Shown: one piece after another, positions 24,899 to 33,405 of the stretch
Numbering within the stretch: position 1 is the first letter of the stretch
How the letters are laid out: each line of letters starts with the position of its first letter
Source: Mycobacterium sp. 852014-52450_SCH5900713
GTDB taxonomy: Bacteria; Actinomycetota; Actinomycetes; Mycobacteriales; Mycobacteriaceae
Direction of reading: 5' to 3'
DNA length: 64,000 nt
Assembly: GCF_001667075.1 (NCBI RefSeq)
Contig: NZ_LZIL01000042.1
Span: 1 to 64,000, forward strand
Translations under genes and position numbers: made by a program
The notes under the pieces: model-generated
Database searches by the model: none
What the model saw: the letters and a program-made list of their open reading frames with translations, nothing else
Told to the model about the DNA's origin: nothing

Positions 24899-26542
24899 AT
24901 GACTGAGGACACGATTCAGGCGCTGCTGCAGAAGCGCTTGTCCGATCCGGGGGTCGCGGTCAAACACCGCGCCCTGCAGTGGAGTTGGAGTCAGTACCTG
25001 GCGGCATCGGCGTCGCGCGCAGCAGCCCTGATATCGGCCGCCGACCGAGACCGCCCGATGCACGTTGGCGCCCTGCTGGGAAACAACCCGGAGATGCTGA
25101 GCCAGATGGCGGCGGCCGGCCTCGGCGGCTACGTCCTCTGCGGCCTGAACACCACCCGGCGCGGCGAGGCGCTCGCGGCCGACGTGCGGCGCGCCCACTG
25201 CCAGTTCCTCATCACCGACGCCGAACACCGCCCGCTGCTCGACGGCCTGGACCTCGAGGGAACGCAGATCCTCGACACCTCGACGCCGCAGTGGACCGAA
25301 TTCGTCAAGGACGCCGGCGAACTCGTGCCGCACCGACAGGTGACCGCGATGGACCCGTTCATGATGATCTTCACGTCGGGAACGAGCGGAAACCCCAAGG
25401 CGGTGCAGGTATCACACCTAATGGCGACGTTCGCCGGCGTCAACCTGGTCCAGCGCTTCGCACTCTCCGAGCAGGACACCTGCTACGTGTCGATGCCACT
25501 GTTCCACTCCAACGCCGTCGTCGCGGGGTGGGCACCCGCGGTGGTCTCCGGCGCCGCGATCGTGCCGGCGAAGTTCTCGGCGAGCAGCTTCCTCGACGAC
25601 GTCCGCCACTACGGCGCGACGTATATGAACTACGTGGGCAAGCCGCTCGCCTACATCCTGGCCACGCCCGAGCGCGACGACGACGCCGACAATCCCCTGC
25701 GGGTCGCGTTCGGCAACGAGGCCAACGACAAGGATATCGAGGAGTTCGCGCGGCGCTTCGGCGTCCAGGTCGAGGATGGCTTCGGCTCCACCGAGAACGC
25801 GGTCATCGTGATCCGCGAACCCGGCACGCCGAAAGGCTCGATCGGCAAGGGGATCGACGGGGTGGCGATCTACAACAGCGACACCGTCACCGAGTGTGCG
25901 GTCGCCCGCTTCGACGCCGACGGCGCCCTGGCCAACGCCGACGACGCCGTGGGTGAGTTGGTCAACACGGCCGGCTCGGGTTTCTTCACCGGCTACTACA
26001 ACGACCCGGACGCCAACGCCGAGCGCATGCGCCACGGCATGTACTGGTCCGGCGACCTCGCTTACCGCGACTCCGAGGGCTGGATATACCTGGCCGGCCG
26101 CACCGCCGACTGGATGCGGGTGGACGGGGAGAACCTCGCGGCCGCGCCGATCGAGCGGATCCTGTTGCGGCACAGTTCAATCAACCGCGTCGCGGTGTAC
26201 GCCGTTCCCGACGAGCGCGTCGGCGACCAGGTGATGGCCGCGGTCGTACTCAACGAAGGGCACGCCCTCGCCGCCGATTCCTTTGAAGCGTTCCTCGACG
26301 CGCAGCCGGACCTGTCCCCCAAGGCCCGCCCGCGCTATGTCCGCATCGCCGCCGACCTGCCCAGCACCGCCACCCACAAAGTGCTCAAGCGTCAACTGAT
26401 CGCCGAAGGAACGGATATCGCCGCGGGGGAAGTGCTGTGGGAACGCCAACCACGCGGGACCGCCTATGCCGTCGCGACGCCTAGCTCTGACTCCCGGACA
26501 CCCGCCGGCGGATCTGGCCCTTCGACCGTCGCACCCGCCTGA
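24899..26542 (+). CDS. fadD1: Acyl-CoA synthetase (FadD1-like, AMP-forming)
   Basis: A 547-residue ANL-superfamily ligase. MIFTSGTSGNPKAVQVSH is the P-loop motif (A3); FALSEQDTCYVSMPLFHSNAVVAGW, EDGFGSTENAV (A5-like), YWSGDLAYRDSEGWIYLAGRTADWMRVDGENLAAAPIE (A7/A8) and THKVLKRQLIAEG (with the A10 lysine) follow in order. It forms acyl-adenylates and then acyl-CoA in the cytosol. The overall pattern recalls mycobacterial FadD1, but the symbol is tentative. The operator upstream is shared with the acyl-CoA dehydrogenase cluster at 34.6-36.9 kb, so it probably activates that pathway's substrate. Its 3' end overlaps the convergent PadR gene by 62 bp. Confidence 0.85.
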   Translation: MTEDTIQALLQKRLSDPGVAVKHRALQWSWSQYLAASASRAAALISAADRDRPMHVGALLGNNPEMLSQMAAAGLGGYVLCGLNTTRRGEALAADVRRAHCQFLITDAEHRPLLDGLDLEGTQILDTSTPQWTEFVKDAGELVPHRQVTAMDPFMMIFTSGTSGNPKAVQVSHLMATFAGVNLVQRFALSEQDTCYVSMPLFHSNAVVAGWAPAVVSGAAIVPAKFSASSFLDDVRHYGATYMNYVGKPLAYILATPERDDDADNPLRVAFGNEANDKDIEEFARRFGVQVEDGFGSTENAVIVIREPGTPKGSIGKGIDGVAIYNSDTVTECAVARFDADGALANADDAVGELVNTAGSGFFTGYYNDPDANAERMRHGMYWSGDLAYRDSEGWIYLAGRTADWMRVDGENLAAAPIERILLRHSSINRVAVYAVPDERVGDQVMAAVVLNEGHALAADSFEAFLDAQPDLSPKARPRYVRIAADLPSTATHKVLKRQLIAEGTDIAAGEVLWERQPRGTAYAVATPSSDSRTPAGGSGPSTVAPA

Positions 26543-27134
26543 CCGGATCCCGCGTTGTGCCGGCGGCGATCTCGTCACGCAACTGCGCGATGTTGGAGAT
26601 CTCCGCATACAAGCCGCGGATCGCGTAGTCCAGCACCGCCAACGAGAAGCGCTGGTCCGGGTCGTCGCTGATGCCGAGTTCGCGCGACCGCTGCCGCGAC
26701 CACAACGCCTCGTCCAGCCGCGCCCGGGTCGCCTCGAGGTGCCGGTCCAACGTGTCGACGATGTGTTCGGGGTCCTCGCCACGGGCGAGCCAGGTCCTGA
26801 GGATGACGGGGTGCTTGATGACGACCTGGTCCTCGCCCGGGAAGTGCTGCACCCACCGGCGCAGGGCGTCGAGCCCGGCATCGGTGGTCTCGTAGAGCGT
26901 GATCGCCCGCTTGCCGGATTGGGCGCCGATTTCGCTCACCATGCCGCGCGCCAACAAGCGGTTCAGCTCGCGCCGCACGTGACTGACCGACGGCGACCAG
27001 TAGAAGTGGCCCACCGACAACTCGGCGCGCATTTTGATCTCGCCGGCGGTGAGCTGCTCGTCGTTGGCGGCCAGCACACCCAGCACGAGGTAGGCGGTTA
27101 CCGGGAGGCCGTTGCTGGTGCGCCGGGGGCTCAC
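26481..27134 (-). CDS. PadR family transcriptional regulator
   Basis: A 217-residue PadR-type winged-helix protein: VTAYLVLGVLAANDEQLTAGEIKMRAELSVGHFYWSPSVSHVRRELNRLLARGMVSEIGAQSGKRAITLYETTDAGLDALRRWV is the DNA-binding part, followed by the helical C-domain (HLEATRARLDEALWSRQRSRELG). The GTG at 27134 is chosen, 8 bp after the DUF35 stop, which makes it the last gene of the leftward catabolic operon. It may regulate that operon. Its last 62 bp lie antisense to the end of the acyl-CoA ligase gene, an unusually long coding overlap. Confidence 0.83.
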   Translation of the reverse strand: MSPRRTSNGLPVTAYLVLGVLAANDEQLTAGEIKMRAELSVGHFYWSPSVSHVRRELNRLLARGMVSEIGAQSGKRAITLYETTDAGLDALRRWVQHFPGEDQVVIKHPVILRTWLARGEDPEHIVDTLDRHLEATRARLDEALWSRQRSRELGISDDPDQRFSLAVLDYAIRGLYAEISNIAQLRDEIAAGTTRDPVRRVRRSKGQIRRRVSGSQS

Positions 27135-27141
27135 GATTGGT

Positions 27142-27564
27142 CTACTTCTGGCCGGTGAAGTACGGCAGCGTGACATCGGGGCCGACGGCGTGGAACTGCA
27201 CCCGCACGCGCATGCCGATCCGCAACTCCTCCGGCGCCACGCCGACGACGTTGGTCAACATCTGGTACCCCTCGTCCAGCGTGACGATCGCGGGCGCGTA
27301 GGGCGGTTCGAATTCCGCGGTCACCGGACGGTGCACCACCGTCCAGCTGTAGATGTCGCCCAGTCCGGCGCTGCGCTCCCAAGGCACCCGCGCCGAAAGG
27401 CATTGGCGGCAATGCTCGGTCGGCGGGAAGTTCGCCAGGCCGCAGGCCTCGCAGCGCTGGTACCGCAATTCGCCGGACCGGCAGCCCTCCCAGAACGGAA
27501 CGCTGAGGTGGCTACTCGCGTGGGGCACGGGGCCGGCTTGCGGGCGCAGGGCATCGGAAGTCAC
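27142..27564 (-). CDS. DUF35 zinc-ribbon/OB-fold protein (ChsH2-like)
   Basis: A 140-residue protein: SVPFWEGCRSGELRYQRCEACGLANFPPTEHCRQCLS gives a zinc ribbon with Cys38, Cys41, Cys52 and Cys55. The OB fold follows: GLGDIYSWTVVHRPVTAEFEPPYAPAIVTLDEGYQMLTNVVG and LRIGMRVRVQFHAVG. DUF35 proteins pair with thiolase-fold lipid-transfer (Ltp) proteins, as ChsH2 does with the aldolase Ltp2 in cholesterol side-chain breakdown. The GTG start at 27564 overlaps the Ltp-like gene stop by 4 nt, as expected for a complex. Confidence 0.86.
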   Translation of the reverse strand: MTSDALRPQAGPVPHASSHLSVPFWEGCRSGELRYQRCEACGLANFPPTEHCRQCLSARVPWERSAGLGDIYSWTVVHRPVTAEFEPPYAPAIVTLDEGYQMLTNVVGVAPEELRIGMRVRVQFHAVGPDVTLPYFTGQK

Positions 27565-28721
27565 AGCGGTTCGTCTCCCAGAATCAGCAGTGTGGTGAAC
27601 AAGGCCCCCGCTCCCCCGTTGCTGCACAACGCGATGTGCGCGTCGGGAACCTGAAGCTCGCCCGCCTGGCCGCGTAGCTGCTGGACGGCGCGGACGGCCC
27701 GCTGCATCATCTGCGGATTGGAGCCCGCGTGGCTGAACGACATGGTTCCTCCGTCGGTCGTGATGGGGTGGCTGCCGTCGATGGCGATGTGGCCGTCGGC
27801 GACGAACGGTCCGCCCTCGCCTTCGCCGCAGAACCCGAAAGCCTCGAGCTGGCGGATGATTTCGAAGGAGAAGGGGTCGTACAGTTCCAACACGTCGACA
27901 TCGGCGGGTCGCAGCCCGGCGTGGTCGAACGCGCGCTCGGCCGCGCGCCTGCCGACCACGCCATTGACATGTCGGTCCCGCCGCCCGCTGAGGTCCCACG
28001 CCGGGGGGTGCTGGTAGGACGGGCCGTGGAAGTCGGCGCCGCTGCCCAGCACGTAGATCGGTTCGCTTGCGCGGTCGGTCTTTTCGACGTTGGCCACGAC
28101 CAGTGCGCATCCGCCTTCGGAGGTGGTGGCGCAGTCGAGGAGGTGAAAGGGGTCGGCGATGGGCCGGGATGCGGTGATGTCGTGGGGCGCGAAGGGTCCG
28201 CGTTGGTAGTAGACGGCTTCGGGGTTGCGCGATCCGTTGTTGCGGATGGTCGCGGCCACGATCGAAAGTTGTTCGCGCGTCGTGCCGTAGGTGTGCATGT
28301 GCCGGCGCGCGATGAGCGCGAACTCGGCGGTGGTGAACATGCCCCACGGCGCGACGAATTCGTTCTCGGGCCGGGTCCACGGCGCGGTGGCCTCGTGGTC
28401 GCGGTACTCGCCGGCCTGGGCGGCCACCAGCACCACCACGTCCGCCATGCCGTGTTCGATGGCGGTGACCGCCTCGGTGATCATGCCGACGCCGAAGGCG
28501 AGGCCCTGCCAGGCCGGGCCGAGGCGCAGGTCGTAGATGAGCGCCGTGGACAGCGGCCCCGCGCTGATACCGTCGACGTCTTCGAGGCGCAGGCCCGCGT
28601 CGTCGAGTGCGCCCCGGATGGCCGCCAGCGCCAGGCTGCGCGAGGTCTCGCCGTCCAGGCGGCGGCCCTGGCGGGTGTTGTGCACGCCGACAATCGCCGC
28701 GGTGCGTTGTGTGCCTGCCAC
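27561..28721 (-). CDS. Thiolase-fold lipid-transfer protein (Ltp/aldolase-like)
   Basis: A 386-residue thiolase-superfamily protein: AAIVGVHNTRQGRRLDGETSRSLALAAIRGALDDAGLRLEDVDGI is the N-half; HLLDCATTSEGGCALVVAN, VDVLELYDPFSFEIIRQLEAFGFCGEGEGG and SFSHAGSNPQ are typical of the SCP-x/Ltp group. The region where a thiolase has its nucleophilic Cys reads GPAWQGLAFGVGMITEAVTAIEHGMADVVVLV and has no Cys, so classical thiolysis is unlikely. Ltp2-type retro-aldol cleavage with the coupled DUF35 partner is the better guess. It ends with a GTGA overlap with that partner gene. Confidence 0.83.
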   Translation of the reverse strand: MAGTQRTAAIVGVHNTRQGRRLDGETSRSLALAAIRGALDDAGLRLEDVDGISAGPLSTALIYDLRLGPAWQGLAFGVGMITEAVTAIEHGMADVVVLVAAQAGEYRDHEATAPWTRPENEFVAPWGMFTTAEFALIARRHMHTYGTTREQLSIVAATIRNNGSRNPEAVYYQRGPFAPHDITASRPIADPFHLLDCATTSEGGCALVVANVEKTDRASEPIYVLGSGADFHGPSYQHPPAWDLSGRRDRHVNGVVGRRAAERAFDHAGLRPADVDVLELYDPFSFEIIRQLEAFGFCGEGEGGPFVADGHIAIDGSHPITTDGGTMSFSHAGSNPQMMQRAVRAVQQLRGQAGELQVPDAHIALCSNGGAGALFTTLLILGDEPL

Positions 28722-28739
28722 TTCTGTGATCCTTCGCGT

Positions 28740-29069
28740 TTAGTTTTCGTCCGCCACGACACCGAGGTAGGTGCCGACGACGTCGTACGGTCGCCCGTCG
28801 CGGGTGATGGTCCCGATCGTCGTGGTTCGGGCGTCGGCGGGCGCCGCGCCGGCGTCGACCACATCGATCCGCACGTCCACGGGCCGGGCCGTCTGCGGGT
28901 CGGTGATCTCGACGACCATCGCCACCGCGCGCTCGCGCTCGTCCCATTCGACGCTGGTGATGCGGTGCCGGGCGGTCAACTCCATCACCACCGAGTCCTC
29001 GCGCACCAAAAAGCGCACCGGTGCGCACAATTCGCCGGCCCGGGGTGGCACGCACAGGGTGACCGCCAC
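28740..29069 (-). CDS. Small conserved-looking protein of unknown function in catabolic operon
   Basis: A 109-residue protein with a GTG start directly after the CoA-transferase stop. It reads APVRFLVREDSVVMELTARHRITSVEWDERERAVAMVVEITDPQTARPVDVRIDVVDAG and TITRDGRPYDVVGTYLGVVADEN: mostly beta-strand-like, with no catalytic motif I recognise, no signal peptide and no membrane helix. Tight packing on both sides (1 and 18 bp) and mycobacterial codon use support it as a real gene. It may be an accessory subunit of the neighbouring enzymes, which is inference. Confidence 0.65.
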   Translation of the reverse strand: MAVTLCVPPRAGELCAPVRFLVREDSVVMELTARHRITSVEWDERERAVAMVVEITDPQTARPVDVRIDVVDAGAAPADARTTTIGTITRDGRPYDVVGTYLGVVADEN

Positions 29070-29070
29070 G

Positions 29071-31404
29071 TCACAGGCCCGCCGGCCGGGCGCTGGTGGT
29101 CCCCGACTGCCGCAGCGCGGACAACTGCGCTGCGCTGCGCCCCAGCACGTCCGTCAGGACCTCGTCGGTGTGCTGGCTGTACAGGGGCGGCGCCCGGCGG
29201 ATCCAGCGCCGCGGTCGGCCGAGGAACGCGAACGGCATTCCCGTGCACAGGAAGGAACCGGCGACCGGGTGGTCGACGGTTTCCCAGAAGCCCCGCGCGT
29301 GCAGGTGTGGGTCGCGCAGGAGTTCCGGGGCCGGCGTGACGCGCGCCGCGGCCACGCCGGCGCCGCGCAGCGCTTCGACCGCATCGGCCACCGACCGGCG
29401 CCCCGTCCAGTCCGAGATGAGCTTGTCGATTTCGTCCGGGTGCTCCAGCCAGTCACCGGCGCGAAGATCCGGTTGGACCAGCAGCCTGGCCAGGGAGGTG
29501 CGGGCGGCGTCGTCCGTCGCGGCGAGCGCCACCCAGTCGTCCTCACCCAGACAGCGGTAAACCCCCTGCGGGCTTGCGCCGGGGCCACGATTCCCGTTGC
29601 GGCGCATCTCGATTCCGTTACGGGAGTACTCCACCAGCATTTCGGCGGCCACGTTCAGAGCCGCCTCCACCATCGTCGATTCGACGAGCATCCCGGTCCC
29701 GTCGCGGTCACGCACCACCAGCCCCGCCACGGCGGCGAAGGCCGCGTGCAGGCCTGCGATCGGGTCGCACACACCGCGGGGAATCACCGGAGGGCCGTCG
29801 GCGTGTCCGGTCATCCACGCCATGCCGGTGGCCTGCTCCATCGTCTGGGCGAAGCCCACCCGGTCGCGCCACGGCCCGTCGAGACCGAACGCGGGCATCC
29901 GCACCATGATGGCGCGGGGGTTGGCCGCGCGCACGGCATCCCAGTCCAGACCGAAGTTCGTCATCACCCGGGGCGAGAAGTTCTCGATGACGAGATCGCT
30001 TGCGGCGATGAGCTCCAGCGCGACGGCCCGTCCCGCGTCGGTGTTGAGCTCGACGCTGACGCCGCGCTTGTTGCTGTTGCTGCACAGAAAGACCGGGCCC
30101 CACTCCCACCATTGGTCCCAGGTGGGTGGGCGGCCGGCGGAGAACCGCATCCCGTCGGGCCGGCGGACGCCCTCGACTTTGATCACGTCGGCGCCCAGGG
30201 CGCCCAGCAGTTGGGTGGCGACCGGCCCCGCCCAAAAGGCGGTGAAATCGGCGATCCGCGTGTCGGCCAGCGGGAGTGCGTCGTTGTCGGCACCCGGCGG
30301 CGGGGCCGGCCGTGGCGGCCAGTGAACGCGGCCGTTGTCCGCACCGAGCAGCGGCGCCCGCCCGGGCGGTCCGGCTTCCATCGCGTCGCTGCGATACGGC
30401 ACCCTGGGCTGCAACACGCCCGCATCGGACGCGACGAAAACGCCGCGCTGCACGAAATGGTCGATGGTGGGCAACATCTCGGGTGTGGCGATGGGGGCGA
30501 CCGGGATTCGGAAAGCGACCGCGAGGTCGACGATCTCCTGCGTGGTCCGGGATTGCGTCCACTGCGTGACCATGCCGACGAATTCGTCGCGGCGGGCGAC
30601 GCGGCCGTCGAAAGACGCCAGCTCGGCGTCGTCGAGCAGATCGGCGCGATCGATCAGCACCAGGAAGTCCTGGAACTGCTGCGCGGTGATGGTGCAGAAG
30701 CCGACCATGCCGTCGGCCGTGGGGACGATCGACGGCAGTTCCAAACTGCGCTGTCCCAGCAGGGAATCCGCGCCCAGCACGCTGGCGGACATGGCGGACA
30801 GGCCACCCATCGCGATCACCATCGCCTCGTACGTCGAGACGTCGATGATTTCCCCGCGGCCGCTATGCGCCGCATGCCGGGCGGTCGCCGCGCCGACGGC
30901 GGCGGCGAATGTGCCCGCCAACCACTCACCGAGTTGGCCGCCGGCCTGCACCGGCTCGTCCTCTGGCCAGCCGCGACCGGCGGTCGAGCCGCACAGGGCC
31001 TGCAGGATGAACTCGTTGGCGGCCAACCGATCGTCGACGTACGGGCCGGCCGTGCCGAACGGCGTCACGGCGACCACCACGGCCGAAGGGCCGGTATGGG
31101 AACCGATCTTGTCGAGGGCCCACCCGTCGGTCAGGTCGGTGAGGACGATGTCAGCGCCGGCCAGCAGCGCGGAGATCTCTGCCTGGCCCCTGTTGGTCAC
31201 CGACTTCTTGCCCGCGGCCAGATAGCCGAACAGCGCGCCGGGTGGGCCGCCGGCCGACCGCGCGCGCAGGGAATCGCCGTCCGGCGATTCGATTTTCACC
31301 ACCTCGGCGCCGGCGTCAGCGAACATCTTTCCGCAATAGGACACCGCGATTCCGTTGGACAACTCCAGGACGCGCCAGCCCGCGAACGGCGCTTGGGGCG
31401 ACAC
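29071..31404 (-). CDS. Fused double CaiB/BaiF-type CoA-transferase
   Basis: A 777-residue fusion of two type III CoA-transferase domains. Domain 1 (about 1-370): GWRVLELSNGIAVSYCGKMFADAGAEVVKIESPDGDSLR ... GGQLGEWLAGTFAAAVGAATARHAAHSGRGEIIDVSTYE. Domain 2 (from about 379): LADTRIADFTAFWAGPVATQLLGALGADVIKVEGVRRPDG ... GVCDPIAGLHAAFAAVAGLVVRDRDGTG. The catalytic Asp that carries the acyl/CoA thioester is present in domain 2 (Asp547), but Glu160 stands at that position in domain 1. The GTG at 31404 lies 2 bp after the amidohydrolase stop; starts further upstream overlap that gene. It would move CoA between acids in the cytosol; the acids are unknown. Confidence 0.87.
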   Translation of the reverse strand: MSPQAPFAGWRVLELSNGIAVSYCGKMFADAGAEVVKIESPDGDSLRARSAGGPPGALFGYLAAGKKSVTNRGQAEISALLAGADIVLTDLTDGWALDKIGSHTGPSAVVVAVTPFGTAGPYVDDRLAANEFILQALCGSTAGRGWPEDEPVQAGGQLGEWLAGTFAAAVGAATARHAAHSGRGEIIDVSTYEAMVIAMGGLSAMSASVLGADSLLGQRSLELPSIVPTADGMVGFCTITAQQFQDFLVLIDRADLLDDAELASFDGRVARRDEFVGMVTQWTQSRTTQEIVDLAVAFRIPVAPIATPEMLPTIDHFVQRGVFVASDAGVLQPRVPYRSDAMEAGPPGRAPLLGADNGRVHWPPRPAPPPGADNDALPLADTRIADFTAFWAGPVATQLLGALGADVIKVEGVRRPDGMRFSAGRPPTWDQWWEWGPVFLCSNSNKRGVSVELNTDAGRAVALELIAASDLVIENFSPRVMTNFGLDWDAVRAANPRAIMVRMPAFGLDGPWRDRVGFAQTMEQATGMAWMTGHADGPPVIPRGVCDPIAGLHAAFAAVAGLVVRDRDGTGMLVESTMVEAALNVAAEMLVEYSRNGIEMRRNGNRGPGASPQGVYRCLGEDDWVALAATDDAARTSLARLLVQPDLRAGDWLEHPDEIDKLISDWTGRRSVADAVEALRGAGVAAARVTPAPELLRDPHLHARGFWETVDHPVAGSFLCTGMPFAFLGRPRRWIRRAPPLYSQHTDEVLTDVLGRSAAQLSALRQSGTTSARPAGL

Positions 31405-31406
31405 GT

Positions 31407-32744
31407 TCAGTTGCCCAGGGTGGTGGCCCGGCCCGCAATGCCGCCGGCTTCCGCCGTCACCTGCGCCTGCAGCGCGAACTGGGTCATCCGGGTCCACGCG
31501 TCGCGGTCACGCTGGCTCGCCTGGCGCCCCACATGCGTCACGACATCGACGTCGGTGGCCTGGGAGCGCAGATACCCGGCGCGGGCGTGTTCCTTGGGGA
31601 TGTGCCGGAACGGGTCGAACGAGTAGGCGGCCATGGCGTTTTCGTGGGTGATCTTGTCGATCACCGAGTCGTCGAGATGCCCCATGGTCGCGATGACATC
31701 CTCGGGCGCGAACGGCCAGTTGCTGTCGGAATGGGGAAAGTCGGACTCCCAGCACAGCATGTCCTCGTTGAACCAGTCCATGTTGCGCACGCCGACCTTG
31801 TCGCTGATGAAGCACGTGTAGAAGTGCCGCTTGAAGACGTCGGCCGGGCCGCTGTAGCCAGGCGGGAACTTGGCCAGCGTCCACCCCGAGTGGCGGTTGT
31901 AGACGTGCTCGGCCCGCCACAGGAAGTACGGTATCCAGCCGACGTCACCCTCGGTGAGGGAGAACTTCAGCTGCGGGAAGTCGGCCCAGAACTCGGCCCA
32001 GATCAGCTCGGTGAACGTGAACATGCTCATCATGGACGACGCCGTCATCTGCACACTGGGCGGGGCATCCGTCGACACCTGCGGAGACCGCGACGCGGAG
32101 CCGACATGCGTGCACAGCACCGTCTTGTTCTCACAGACCGCCTCGAACAGCGGATACCAGTATTTGGTGTGAATGCTGGGCATTTCCAACGCCTCTGGAT
32201 TCTCCGAGAACGTCACCGCGTGGCAGCCCTCCTTGGCGAGGCGGTCGACTTCCTTCGCCGCCTCGGCCACGTCGAACAGCGGCAGGATGCCGCAGGGAAT
32301 GAAGCGGCCCGGATAGGCCGCGCACCACTCGTCGATGTGCCAATCGTTGTAGGCCTTGATCATCACCAGGTTGACGTCACGGTCGGGGCCCTGGTTGAGG
32401 ACCTGGCCGGAGAAGCCGGTGAAGTTGGGGAAGTTCAGGCCGGCCAGCTGGCCTCCGGCGTTCATGTCGCGGACCCGCTCGTCGACGTTGAAGCACCCGG
32501 GCCGCATCTCGTCGTAGCGCGAGGCGTCGATGTTGTACATCTCCCGCGGCTTTCCCGCCACGGCGTTCAGGCCCATGTTCCGCCCGCGGACCTCGCCGTA
32601 GTACCACTGCTGGATGCCGTCGGGTTCGACGACCACGCGCGGGGCGCGGTCCTTGTATTTCGCAGGGACGTGCGCGTCGAACATGTCAGCCGGCTCGGCG
32701 ATGTGATCGTCCACGCTGATCAGGATCAAGTCGTCCTTGTTCAT
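31407..32744 (-). CDS. Amidohydrolase family protein (PF04909-like)
   Basis: A 445-residue TIM-barrel amidohydrolase. LISVDDHIAEPADMFDAHVP has the N-terminal metal motif in the DxHxxEP form. YNDWHIDEWCAAYPGRFIPCGILPLFD, CTHVGSASRSPQ (metal His), FSLTEGDVGWIPYFLWRAE and CWESDFPHSDSNWP (acid plus His) follow in the family order. Such enzymes act as hydrolases or decarboxylases of aromatic or cyclic acids. It is the first gene of a leftward operon with CoA-transferase, Ltp, DUF35 and PadR genes; GAGGAG precedes its ATG. A role in opening or decarboxylating a cyclic intermediate is plausible but unproven. Confidence 0.83.
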   Translation of the reverse strand: MNKDDLILISVDDHIAEPADMFDAHVPAKYKDRAPRVVVEPDGIQQWYYGEVRGRNMGLNAVAGKPREMYNIDASRYDEMRPGCFNVDERVRDMNAGGQLAGLNFPNFTGFSGQVLNQGPDRDVNLVMIKAYNDWHIDEWCAAYPGRFIPCGILPLFDVAEAAKEVDRLAKEGCHAVTFSENPEALEMPSIHTKYWYPLFEAVCENKTVLCTHVGSASRSPQVSTDAPPSVQMTASSMMSMFTFTELIWAEFWADFPQLKFSLTEGDVGWIPYFLWRAEHVYNRHSGWTLAKFPPGYSGPADVFKRHFYTCFISDKVGVRNMDWFNEDMLCWESDFPHSDSNWPFAPEDVIATMGHLDDSVIDKITHENAMAAYSFDPFRHIPKEHARAGYLRSQATDVDVVTHVGRQASQRDRDAWTRMTQFALQAQVTAEAGGIAGRATTLGN

Positions 32745-32923
32745 GCCGCACTCCTCGCCGCCGTAGTGACTAGTAGATAATGGCGCCGATCACAGTGTCA
32801 ACCGTGTCCGCCAGATCGCGGCCGCGGTTAAACGGTTGCATCACAATGACGAATTGCGGCCGGCGTCCCGCCAGCCTCGGGTCTCGGCCGCGGACGACAT
32901 GGTGACTATTAGTCCCTCCCGCC

Positions 32924-32980
32924 CGATTGTGCGGCTGGCCGCACGTTCGGGCTCGACTGTGCGGCTCGCCGCACACTCGG
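32924..32980. repeat. Tandem pair of 27-bp hairpin repeats (probable terminator region)
   Basis: Two 27-bp copies (32924-32950 and 32954-32980) share the frame CGAyTGTGCGGC-N2-GCCGCAC-N2-TCGG, and each contains the perfect 7-bp stem GTGCGGC/GCCGCAC with a 2-base loop. They start 6 bp after the stop of the leftward DUF35 gene, so they are placed like a terminator for that operon, but without U-runs. They also lie upstream of the next leftward operon. Confidence 0.7.
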
Positions 32981-32985
32981 CAAGG

Positions 32986-33399
32986 TCAGTCGGCGGGTGC
33001 GTACCGCAGCATCGTGACGTCGTGTTCGGGGTAGTCGAAGAACACCGGCTTCACCCGCATCCCCACCCGCAGGTCGGCGGGGTCGACGTTGACCATCTCG
33101 GTGGAAAACCTTGGCCCCTCGTCCCATTCGACGATGGCCAGCAGCTGCGGCACGGCGTCGGCGAAGTGCGGGCTGACCGGCCGGCGCGCCACGGTGAAGG
33201 AATACAACGTTCCCATGCCGGAGATCTCTCGCCACTCCAGATCGTCGGCGAGTGTGCGCGGCGCCCGCACCCGCGGGTAGAACACGTAGCTTCCCAGCGA
33301 GGGCGAGTACTGGATGACGATCCGGTGCTGCGCCAGCGCGTCCCAAAACGGCGTGCTGGTGGGGGTTTTGACGGGCATCGGGCGCTCGAAGGTGGCCAT
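32986..33399 (-). CDS. DUF35 OB-fold protein lacking the zinc ribbon cysteines
   Basis: A 137-residue DUF35 protein: TSTPFWDALAQHRIVIQYSPSLGSYVFYPRVRAP, then GMGTLYSFTVARRPVSPHFADAVPQLLAIVEWDEGPRFSTEMVNVDPADLRVGMRVKPVFFDYPEHDVTMLRYAPA. The OB fold is normal, but the ribbon keeps only the shape: none of the four zinc-binding Cys is present (QYSPSLGSY replaces CxxC). It is 6 bp downstream of the second Ltp-like gene and should form its partner. It is the last gene of the acyl-CoA dehydrogenase operon. Confidence 0.84.
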   Translation of the reverse strand: MATFERPMPVKTPTSTPFWDALAQHRIVIQYSPSLGSYVFYPRVRAPRTLADDLEWREISGMGTLYSFTVARRPVSPHFADAVPQLLAIVEWDEGPRFSTEMVNVDPADLRVGMRVKPVFFDYPEHDVTMLRYAPAD

Positions 33400-33405
33400 C
33401 TGCGA

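Noticed and set aside
28771-31626. A plus-strand open frame of about 950 codons opposite the CoA-transferase gene
   Set aside because: It is antisense to a clear two-domain CoA-transferase; the translation is rich in Arg, Pro and His with no domain pattern, as expected in GC-rich DNA.
3098-32784. Similar short motif TAGTAGA-N2-ATGG near 3098 and 32772
   Set aside because: Eleven of thirteen matching bases with no symmetry and unrelated placement can occur by chance.
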